A stretch of 47,427 bases of DNA, taken from the NCBI GenBank assembly GCA_947446865.1, contig CANFHX010000021.1, positions 1-47,427 of the forward strand, in the 5' to 3' direction. Numbering within the stretch: the stretch's first letter is position 1; each line of letters starts with the position of its first letter. Below the pieces are notes generated by a model. That model worked only from the letters and a program-made list of their open reading frames with translations. It did not search any database and was not told where the DNA came from. The translations under genes and the position numbers were made by a program. Origin of the DNA: Flavobacteriaceae bacterium (GTDB lineage Bacteria > Bacteroidota > Bacteroidia > Flavobacteriales > Flavobacteriaceae). Positions 41,562 to 47,427 of the stretch are shown here, piece by piece.

Positions 41562-42707
41562 ATGCAGTTTTCCGATAAAAGAAATAATACACGTTGGGTT
41601 ATTATTTTCGTATCCTTTTTAATCGTTACCCTTATTTTGTGGAATACTTATTCTTTCTTTCAAATTTTTAAGAATGAAGAACGGGTAAAAATGGAACAAT
41701 GGGCCTTGGCTTTAAAGACAATGAATAATGCCGATACCGATACCGATACCGAATTGCCGTTGAAGATAGTTCAAAACGCAAGTATCCCCATCATTGTTAC
41801 CCAAGAGGATAAAATCATTAACAATGCAAATATTGAAGAAGATATTGCTAAAGACAAAGACAAACTTGCTGGATTTTTAGAAAAATTAAAATCGGAAAAT
41901 GATGCTATTCCCATGGAATATTCTCCTGGGAAATTTCAATATTTATACTACGGGGATTCCTCTTTGTTGAATAAATTAAAATACTACCCAATTGCTTTGT
42001 TGCTTATTATTTTTCTTTTTGGAGCTTTGGTATATAACTTTTACAAAAGCACTAAAATAGCAACCCAAAACAAACTTTGGGCTGGTATGGCAAAAGAAAC
42101 CGCCCACCAAATAGGCACTCCTTTATCGTCATTAATTGGTTGGCTCGAAATTATGAAAGCCGAAAATGTATCGGAAACAATCCTTATAGAAATTGAAAAA
42201 GACATCAAAAGACTACAAACCATTACCGATCGATTTTCTAAAATTGGTTCCGAGCCCGCTTTAGAAAAAAAGGATATTATTGCAGAAACCCATAACTCTT
42301 TTGATTATTTAAAGTCCCGATTTTCACACCAAGTTATCTTTGATTTTGTTGCTCCTAAAGAGCCCATTTTTATTTCCTTGAATCCCGAATTACATAGTTG
42401 GACGATAGAAAATTTAATGAAAAATGCCATTGATGCCATGAAAGGCAGAGGCGCTTTAACTCTTACAATAGAAAAAGAAGGGCAACACATTAGGATAAAC
42501 ATTACCGACTCTGGAAAAGGGATTCCGAAGAAGCAATTTCACCGGGTTTTTGAGCCTGGATTTACCACCAAAAAACGCGGCTGGGGATTGGGATTGTCTT
42601 TAACCAAAAGGATTGTAGAAGAATACCACAAAGGAAAAATAAAAGTAGCACATTCTGAAATTGGAGTGGGAACTACAATGCAGATTTCGTATAAGTTGGG
42701 GGCTTAA
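41562..42707 (+). CDS. Sensor histidine kinase
   Basis: 381 residues. TM1 at 12-33 (WVIIFVSFLIVTLILWNTYS), a periplasmic sensor of about 105 residues, TM2 at about 143-160, then an unusual H-box AKETAHQIGTPLSSLIGW (His182). The ATPase domain has an N-box ENLMKNAIDAM, DSGKGIP (G1), GFTTKKRGWGLGLSL (G2) and GVGTTM. No response regulator is adjacent (orphan kinase). A GATACC hexamer triplet (about 41735-41752) encodes DTDTDT in the sensor. The signal is unknown. Confidence 0.92.
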   Translation: MQFSDKRNNTRWVIIFVSFLIVTLILWNTYSFFQIFKNEERVKMEQWALALKTMNNADTDTDTELPLKIVQNASIPIIVTQEDKIINNANIEEDIAKDKDKLAGFLEKLKSENDAIPMEYSPGKFQYLYYGDSSLLNKLKYYPIALLLIIFLFGALVYNFYKSTKIATQNKLWAGMAKETAHQIGTPLSSLIGWLEIMKAENVSETILIEIEKDIKRLQTITDRFSKIGSEPALEKKDIIAETHNSFDYLKSRFSHQVIFDFVAPKEPIFISLNPELHSWTIENLMKNAIDAMKGRGALTLTIEKEGQHIRINITDSGKGIPKKQFHRVFEPGFTTKKRGWGLGLSLTKRIVEEYHKGKIKVAHSEIGVGTTMQISYKLGA

Positions 42708-42763
42708 CTGTTATGTTTTCAAAAAATAGAAAAATAGAAAACACAAAAATAAAACACAAATTA

Positions 42764-42794
42764 TTACCAAATTGGTAAATATCTTATATTTTTG
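42764..42794 (+). promoter_or_regulatory. higBA promoter and operator
   Basis: TTACCAA-A-TTGGTAA (42764-42778) is a palindrome placed directly upstream of the -7 element TATTTTTG (42787-42794). HTH antitoxins of this type bind such a palindrome to repress their own operon. The start codon follows 12 bases later. Confidence 0.65.
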
Positions 42795-42806
42795 TAAAAA
42801 AAGGAT

Positions 42807-43100
42807 TTGAGAATAGTTGCGAAAAAAATATTGAGAGATTTTTGGGAAAAGCACGAAGATTGTGAACAACAATTAAAATCATGGTTTCGTGAAGCACAAA
42901 AAGCCGAATGGAAAAATCCTAATGAAATTAAAACGGAATACCCAAGCGCAAGTATTTTAAATGATAACCGAGTAATTTTTAACATAAAAGGAAATAATTA
43001 CAGATTGATAGTAAAAATAAGTTACGAATATGAAATGGTTTGGATTCGATTTATTGGAACGCACGCAGAATATGATAAAGTCAACGCAAACACAATTTAG
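42807..43100 (+). CDS. higB: HigB-type mRNA interferase toxin
   Basis: 97 residues, apparently starting at TTG 42807 (MRIVAKKILRDFWEKHEDCE); I found no better ATG upstream in frame. Family signatures: LKSWFREAQKAEW, RVIFNIKGNNYRLIVKI (basic active-site strand) and WIRFIGTHAEYDKVNA. HigB cleaves mRNA on translating ribosomes. The rare start may keep toxin below antitoxin levels. The antitoxin gene starts 3 bases after its stop. Confidence 0.9.
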   Translation: MRIVAKKILRDFWEKHEDCEQQLKSWFREAQKAEWKNPNEIKTEYPSASILNDNRVIFNIKGNNYRLIVKISYEYEMVWIRFIGTHAEYDKVNANTI

Positions 43101-43103
43101 ATT

Positions 43104-43460
43104 ATGAACATAAATCTTATAAAAACAGAAAACGATTATAATCAAGCGTTGGAAAGACTTGATATAATTTTTGACGCAAAAAGAGGAACGGATCAAGGCG
43201 ACGAATTGGAACTTTTAGGAATGTTAATTGACCAATATGAAAACGAACATTTTCCGATTGCTTTGCCTGATCCAATCGAAGCAATAAAATTCAGAATGGA
43301 GCAAATGGGTTTGAATCAAAATGATTTAGCAAGAATTGTTGGATTTAAAAGTCGAGCAAGTGAAATTTTGAACCGAAAAAGAAAACTATCATTAGAAATG
43401 ATTAGACAATTACATAACGAACTAAATATTCCAACCGACGTTCTAATACAAACATATTAG
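43104..43460 (+). CDS. higA: HigA-type antitoxin
   Basis: 118 residues. The N-terminal half (YNQALERLDIIFDAKRGTDQ, GDELELLGMLIDQYENEHFP) is typical of the Bacteroidota HigA group; the C-terminal XRE HTH spans about 58-115 (MEQMGLNQNDLARIVGF, KSRASEILNRKRKLSLEMIR). It neutralises HigB and represses the operon. Toxin-first order is the normal higBA arrangement. Confidence 0.92.
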   Translation: MNINLIKTENDYNQALERLDIIFDAKRGTDQGDELELLGMLIDQYENEHFPIALPDPIEAIKFRMEQMGLNQNDLARIVGFKSRASEILNRKRKLSLEMIRQLHNELNIPTDVLIQTY

Positions 43461-43625
43461 TAAAAATAAACATAACAGTTAACAGGCGTTTGGCAAGATT
43501 AGAGTTTTAGGCATAATTTAAAAATGGTTTTATATCCGGAAAGTTTTATATTTAACCGAATATTAAGGCTTCCTTAATCCCCAACCTCCCCAAGTGCTGG
43601 GACGAAAAGAAATTTTCTAAAACTC

Positions 43626-44762
43626 TCAACGAAACTTACCCATCATCAATTTTCTTCCCACTAAATTTTTGCTTAAATAAGTGTCTAAAAATGTTTTTTG
43701 TTTTTCGGTTTGCTCCACAGCATCTAAAATCATTTTCTTTAAACTCGATAAATTCGAAGTGTTTTCGGCGCCAACAGAACCAATGTTGTAAACATCTTCT
43801 TTGCATTTATTCATTTTATCCGATAACTCTTGCATGTTTTTTCGCAGAACTTCATCCGATTGTTCTGGTTTGAATTTTTTAAATCGGAAACGTGAAAAAT
43901 CATTCAATAAACCAATGGCTTCGTTATAATTGACCACTACCTCATTTAATTTTTCGATGTTTTTGTTTGCCTTTAAAATTGTAAAATTTTTCTTTTTAAA
44001 ATTGTATTGGTCAACAATCAACTTATTGAGCAAGCCGTTTTTCTCTATTCGTTCTGCTGCTTCAAAGGCTCTATCGGCTTGCGATAAGGTGTCGTATCGA
44101 TCTATTAGCGTTTGAAAATCGCAAACAATAGTAGCCTTTTTGGCATCGACTTTTCCACCCATAAACTCTATATTAGTAACTGGTGAAGAAAGAAATTGCC
44201 ATAAATAATCGAAGGGCATGTGTGTAAGAAGGAAGTTACTGGGTTCGGCCTTGAAAAAAGAGTTATCGAGTTTCTTTACATACTTCTGGTTTAAAACATA
44301 GCCGGAACCCCAAGTAGGATCAAACAATAACCATTTACCATCCAATTGCGAAGCGCACCAAGAATGACCAAGCGTTGCAATTTTCCCATATTGTTTGGTA
44401 TAACCTTCAATTACATAAGTGCGAACCCCAACTTTATTGGCTAAATCATTAAAAACCGCTGCATAGTGCATGCAAACTCCTTTTTTAGAATCTAAGGTTT
44501 TTTTAATTTTTATTTCCTCCGTTTGGTTGGCATCTTGGTTTAGCATGTTCACCACATCATAACTAATAGTGGACGCCGTCCAAAAGAAAACGGCTCTAAT
44601 TTTATCATTAGGCGTATTAAAATTACCAGAAATATACGCAGCAATTTTAGTGGTTGAATTGGTAAGACTATCCGGAATTTGTGTCATTATTTTATCCACA
44701 GCTTCGTATTGCCCATAACTGAAGCAGGAAAGAAACAGAAAAAGCAAACAGTAATTTTTCAT
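43626..44762 (-). CDS. Exported transglutaminase-like protein
   Basis: 378 residues with a signal peptide (MKNYCLLFLFLSCFSYGQ). Transglutaminase/cysteine-protease core at about 60-160: KKGVCMHYAAVF (catalytic Cys), GHSWCASQLDG (His) and KWLLFDPTWGSG (Asp). The Cys-His-Asp triad is intact. The C-terminal 200 residues are helical and coiled-coil rich with no known domain. Likely a periplasmic peptidase or cross-linking enzyme of unknown target. Confidence 0.85.
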   Translation of the reverse strand: MKNYCLLFLFLSCFSYGQYEAVDKIMTQIPDSLTNSTTKIAAYISGNFNTPNDKIRAVFFWTASTISYDVVNMLNQDANQTEEIKIKKTLDSKKGVCMHYAAVFNDLANKVGVRTYVIEGYTKQYGKIATLGHSWCASQLDGKWLLFDPTWGSGYVLNQKYVKKLDNSFFKAEPSNFLLTHMPFDYLWQFLSSPVTNIEFMGGKVDAKKATIVCDFQTLIDRYDTLSQADRAFEAAERIEKNGLLNKLIVDQYNFKKKNFTILKANKNIEKLNEVVVNYNEAIGLLNDFSRFRFKKFKPEQSDEVLRKNMQELSDKMNKCKEDVYNIGSVGAENTSNLSSLKKMILDAVEQTEKQKTFLDTYLSKNLVGRKLMMGKFR

Positions 44763-44788
44763 GAATAAGGCACTTTAGATATAAAAAG

Positions 44789-44823
44789 AAATTCCACTAA
44801 TTAAAAGAAAATTAATGGAATTT
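44789..44823 (-). terminator. Terminator of the greA-HIT unit
   Basis: AAATTCCACTAATT (44789-44802) pairs with AATTAATGGAATTT (44810-44823) with one mismatch; on the minus strand a T-rich stretch (CTTTTTAT) follows. Confidence 0.65.
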
Positions 44824-44840
44824 ATAAGGTATTTATAACA

Positions 44841-45230
44841 TTATAAATGGGTTTGCACCGCTTTTACAATGGTTTCAAATTCTTCTTTGGTAAGCGAAAC
44901 TTTATTTTGAAAACGCATTTCATCCATTTCGTTTAACGGAATTAAATGCACGTGTGCATGAGGTACTTCAAGTCCAACCACCGCCATGCCAATTCGTTTG
45001 CACGGAACCGCCTTTTCTAGTGCCACTGCTATTTTTTTAGAAAACTGCATTAACCCAAGATACAAAGCATCTTCTAGATCAAAAATCTTGTTGATTTCTT
45101 GCTTCGGAATACATAAAGTATGTCCTTTGGCATTGGGATTTACATCTAAAAAAGCCAAAAAGTTGTCGTCTTCGGCTATTTTATAACACGGAATTTCTCC
45201 GTTTACTATTTTGGTGAAAATACTAGACAT
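44841..45230 (-). CDS. HIT-family nucleotide hydrolase (HinT type)
   Basis: 129 residues. It starts IFTKIVNGEIPCYKIAEDDN, contains GHTLCIPKQEI, and has the catalytic triad HAHVHLIPL. HIT proteins hydrolyse nucleoside phosphoramidates or adenosine conjugates. It starts 4 bases after the greA stop on the same strand, so the two are probably co-transcribed, a pairing often seen in Flavobacteriia. Confidence 0.93.
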   Translation of the reverse strand: MSSIFTKIVNGEIPCYKIAEDDNFLAFLDVNPNAKGHTLCIPKQEINKIFDLEDALYLGLMQFSKKIAVALEKAVPCKRIGMAVVGLEVPHAHVHLIPLNEMDEMRFQNKVSLTKEEFETIVKAVQTHL

Positions 45231-45233
45231 TAA

Positions 45234-45710
45234 TTAGTCTCTAGAAATTTCTAAAACTTCAAATTTCAATACCCCATTAGGAACTGTAATCTCGGCAAAT
45301 TCGCCAACCGATTTTCCTAATAAACCTTTCCCTATAGGAGAAGTTACCGATATCTTTCCGGTTTTTAAATCGGCTTCACTTTCGGCAACCAAGGTGTAGG
45401 TCATTTCCATTCCGTTGGTTTGGTTTTTAATTTTTACATTAGATAACACCAAAACTTTAGTAGTATCCAAATGACTTTCGTCAATTAGTCTCGCATTAGA
45501 GTGCACTTCTTCTAGCTTGGCAATACGCATTTCTAGCATTCCTTGTGCTTCTTTGGCAGCGTCGTATTCGGCATTTTCAGACAAATCGCCTTTATCTCTT
45601 GCTTCTGCAATATCGGCAGAGGCTTTAGGGCGCATCACGCTTTTTAAGTGGTCTAATTCTTCTTTTAATTTTTTAAGTCCTTCTGCGGTGTAATAAGATA
45701 CAGTGCTCAT
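45234..45710 (-). CDS. greA: Transcription elongation factor GreA
   Basis: 158 residues. The N-terminal coiled coil (SYYTAEGLKKLKEELDHLKS, EARDKGDLSENAEYDAAKEA) has the acidic tip DLSENAEYD, which reaches the RNA polymerase active site and stimulates transcript cleavage. The C-terminal FKBP-like domain contains SPIGKGLLGKSVGE. It rescues backtracked polymerase. First gene of the pair with the HIT protein. Confidence 0.97.
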   Translation of the reverse strand: MSTVSYYTAEGLKKLKEELDHLKSVMRPKASADIAEARDKGDLSENAEYDAAKEAQGMLEMRIAKLEEVHSNARLIDESHLDTTKVLVLSNVKIKNQTNGMEMTYTLVAESEADLKTGKISVTSPIGKGLLGKSVGEFAEITVPNGVLKFEVLEISRD

Positions 45711-45820
45711 AATTTCATTTCTTTATTTACTTCTAGTTTTAGCATCTATGTTAAAACGAAGTTATTATTTTGTAATTCGTATACTTTACAATTTTTCAAA
45801 CGTTATCCTAAAAATAGAAA

Positions 45821-45842
45821 AAATCCCATCAAGACGGGATTT
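45821..45842. terminator. Hairpin terminator in the divergent greA-lipoprotein gap
   Basis: AAATCCC (45821-45827) pairs with GGGATTT (45836-45842). T-rich sequence follows on either strand (CTTTTTT on plus; TTTCTATTTTT on minus). No gene ends here, so it may be an attenuator in the greA leader or an insulator. Confidence 0.5.
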
Positions 45843-45954
45843 CTTTTTTCAAAGATAAATATTTTGTATATAAAATTCCTACTTTTGTATAATAATACCA
45901 TACAAAGTTAATTAAATTAATTTTTTAAACGAATCTTTTGATACATTTTTTAAA

Positions 45955-46377
45955 ATGAAAAAAATACTTTTCCTCATTCTTCTTTCGGCTTTTATATTGG
46001 GATGCAGCAAAGACAAGTTTAGCAATGAAAATCCTTTTTTGCCCAACTATAGCTTCTCTATGGATGTTAATAAAAATTTACCTACTTACAGCGGATTGAA
46101 TTTTGCAGGAAATGCCGTTAAGGCCTACCCTGCCAATGGCCCTTCTAAAGGGGTGATTATTTTTAATACCGGAAGCACCTATAACGCTTGGGATGGCGCT
46201 TGCCCTAACCAAGATTTAAGTACTTGTTCTACTCTTACTATAAGTGGTTCCAACGCTAGTTGCCCTTGCGGAAGTGAAAATTACAATTTGTTTACAGGAC
46301 AAAGTGCCGGAAAACAATATGCCTTAAAACAATATCGGGTGGAAGTGAATGGCGATATTATTCGGGTTTATAATTAA
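45955..46377 (+). CDS. Lipoprotein with degenerate Rieske-like domain
   Basis: 140 residues. Lipoprotein signal MKKILFLILLSAFILGC (Cys17). The C-terminal half follows the Rieske [2Fe-2S] layout (STYNAWDGACPNQ ... ASCPCGSENYNLFTG), but the two His ligands are missing: CPN for CPH and CPCG for CPCH. Four cysteines remain (83, 91, 103, 105). So it either holds another cofactor, such as a four-Cys metal site, or has lost metal binding. Likely outer-membrane or periplasmic anchored; function unknown. TACTTTTG (45880-45887) is a good promoter -7 element. Confidence 0.8.
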   Translation: MKKILFLILLSAFILGCSKDKFSNENPFLPNYSFSMDVNKNLPTYSGLNFAGNAVKAYPANGPSKGVIIFNTGSTYNAWDGACPNQDLSTCSTLTISGSNASCPCGSENYNLFTGQSAGKQYALKQYRVEVNGDIIRVYN

Positions 46378-46380
46378 ACA

Positions 46381-46414
46381 AAAAAAAACGGCTTTTTCAA
46401 GCCGTTTTTTGTTT
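46381..46414. terminator. Bidirectional terminator
   Basis: AAACGGCTT and AAGCCGTTT pair around TTTTC with A- and T-runs on the two sides, between convergent genes. Confidence 0.88.
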
Positions 46415-46424
46415 CTACTAGTGA

Positions 46425-47171
46425 CTAACCCGTTATTGCATTTGCAGGAAGAGCAATAGCGCCCCCTTCTCGTTTAGCAAGCATGTCCGAATAATACTTG
46501 CGGGTTTGGTTGATGATATTTAAAATAGCAGTATAGTAGGGATCTGCCGAATTTACTTTGGCTAAAGAAAGCACATATTGCGTATAATTGTTATAGTTTT
46601 CCATGGCATTTTTTCGAATACTTTTCATGTCGTAATGCTCTGTAGACGAAATTTCGGTGCTGCGATGGGAAAACTTTAATTTAAAATCGTTGTTGGTTGT
46701 TTTTATTCTATTTACAAAATCCTCCAACTTTAGTGTTGCAATATGTGGCGCATAAGCAGGACTATTAAAATCATCTACTAAGTTGTCTATTCCATTGCTT
46801 TCGGCTTCGTAATTTAGTTTGGCCAAATTTTTATATTTCTTTACTACAATTGTAATGGTTTTGTAAGCGGTAATAAATTCGGGATTTACAGCCAATTCAT
46901 ATACTTTTAATTGTCTGTTAAAAGCGGCAAGGCTTACATCTCTTTCCACATCTAGTTTAGCAATGTCTTCAGTTTCTTGGTTCTTTTTTATTTGAAGCAA
47001 ACCCTTGTCAAATAAGATAGAATCGGCTACCATTTTTTGCACATAGGCATTTATATGCGTGTCGGTAGCAGTGTTAATGGTTGCGGTTTCCAGGTCTTTA
47101 ATAGAGGACTTAATCAATTGACCTGCTTCAAGATGGGTTAATCCTGTAATTTTTAATTTGTGTAATAACAT
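46425..47171 (-). CDS. DUF6261-like helical protein
   Basis: 248 residues, all-helical in appearance, without signal peptide or membrane segments (LKITGLTHLEAGQLIKSSIK, FDKGLLQIKKNQETEDI, YVLSLAKVNSADPYYTAILN). The pattern fits the Bacteroidota family DUF6261, of unknown function, often present in several copies per genome. Name from memory; structure unknown. It is convergent with the Rieske-like gene. Confidence 0.65.
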   Translation of the reverse strand: MLLHKLKITGLTHLEAGQLIKSSIKDLETATINTATDTHINAYVQKMVADSILFDKGLLQIKKNQETEDIAKLDVERDVSLAAFNRQLKVYELAVNPEFITAYKTITIVVKKYKNLAKLNYEAESNGIDNLVDDFNSPAYAPHIATLKLEDFVNRIKTTNNDFKLKFSHRSTEISSTEHYDMKSIRKNAMENYNNYTQYVLSLAKVNSADPYYTAILNIINQTRKYYSDMLAKREGGAIALPANAITG

Positions 47172-47326
47172 AGTGATTAATTTTAAAGTTACTACTTAAA
47201 GTTACAAAAAATCCTTTAAAAAAATATCCACTTTTGTATAAAAATATTCTTTTTTTAGTTGGAAAAGGCTCCTCCTAGTTGTCATCTCCTAAAAAAACTT
47301 GACACATTTCTAAACCCAAAACAGAA

Positions 47327-47427
47327 ATGGAAACAGTAAAAAAGGAGTATCGAGTTTCAGATTATTTTGAAAGAACTGACGAGAATTTTAGTTATGAAAA
47401 AGCCTTCAGACGATGGTTAGTTTTTGA
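47327..47427 (+). CDS. Partial gene running off the right edge
   Basis: ATG 47327 opens a frame of 33 codons (METVKKEYRVSDYFE, then SYEKAFRRWLVF) that is still open at the window end. It is charged, with no signal peptide, and I do not recognise a family. The inverted pair TGTCA/TGACA at about 47280-47304 just upstream could mark the end of a mobile element, in which case this might be a transposase orfA; this is speculative. Confidence 0.4.
   Translation, partial: METVKKEYRVSDYFERTDENFSYEKAFRRWLVF

Noticed and set aside
41735..41752. GATACC hexamer repeat in the histidine kinase as a phase-variation tract
   Set aside because: Three six-base units keep the frame whatever the copy number, so it only changes a DTDTDT linker.

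Overview
The window comes from a low-GC Bacteroidota, most likely Flavobacterium or a close relative in the Flavobacteriaceae. Supporting signs are the -7 element TAnnTTTG (sometimes with an upstream TTG) before several genes, a type IX secretion (T9SS) sorting domain on a giant surface protein, DUF2723/TMEM260-like and DUF3127 proteins, an E/A/V-rich tail on ribosomal protein S2, and intergenic repeats of a kind common in Flavobacterium.

Region 1 (1-13.2 kb) is surface and regulatory. Two divergent TPR-repeat genes sit at the left edge; the second is a membrane-anchored TPR/LuxR-type regulator. Next comes a giant (about 3,100-residue) beta-strand-repeat adhesin with a signal peptide and a C-terminal T9SS domain. 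Its reading frame is broken twice: at a G9 tract (8251-8259) and at an A4 run (12110-12113). The body holds two tandem ~1.86-1.88 kb modules. Just upstream are four ATGAGTAT-type octamers spaced 11/21/11 bp and a 16-bp-arm hairpin that ends one base before the start codon. A tiny hydrophobic ORF and a small exported protein with a C-terminal membrane segment follow.

Region 2 (13.2-20.3 kb) is mobile DNA. A decayed IS3-family element (13.2-14.5 kb) abuts a compact 5.7-kb element integrated in the 3' end of tRNA-Gln(TTG). The element is bounded by 16-bp direct repeats (14534-14549 and 20204-20219) and carries near-identical 18-bp repeats just inside both ends. It encodes a tyrosine integrase, two membrane/exported cargo proteins, an XRE regulator with its own operator, a small serine recombinase behind iteron-like repeats, an excisionase-like protein, and a three-gene operon headed by a 169-residue protein. 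That protein combines an N-terminal helix-turn-helix with what looks like a stand-alone HUH Rep nuclease fold (HIH plus YITKE). Hairpins upstream of it could be a nicking origin. This is the best candidate for a little-described system: a minimal integrating, possibly rolling-circle-replicating element or phage satellite.

Region 3 (20.5-47.4 kb) is ordinary chromosome. It contains a TMEM260-like membrane protein, a polysaccharide deacetylase, a thioredoxin-fold protein without CXXC, a metallophosphoesterase, polA, a DUF4160/DUF2442 pair, a PnuC-like transporter, a LacI-type regulator, rplM-rpsI, rpsB, tsf, an alpha/beta hydrolase, an M3 peptidase, tag, aat, a DUF3127 OB-fold protein, a flavin reductase-like protein, a histidine kinase, higBA, a transglutaminase-like protein, a HIT protein, greA, a Rieske-like lipoprotein with altered ligands, and a DUF6261-like protein. 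The window ends inside an unidentified gene. Interspersed palindromic repeats mark several intergenic gaps.
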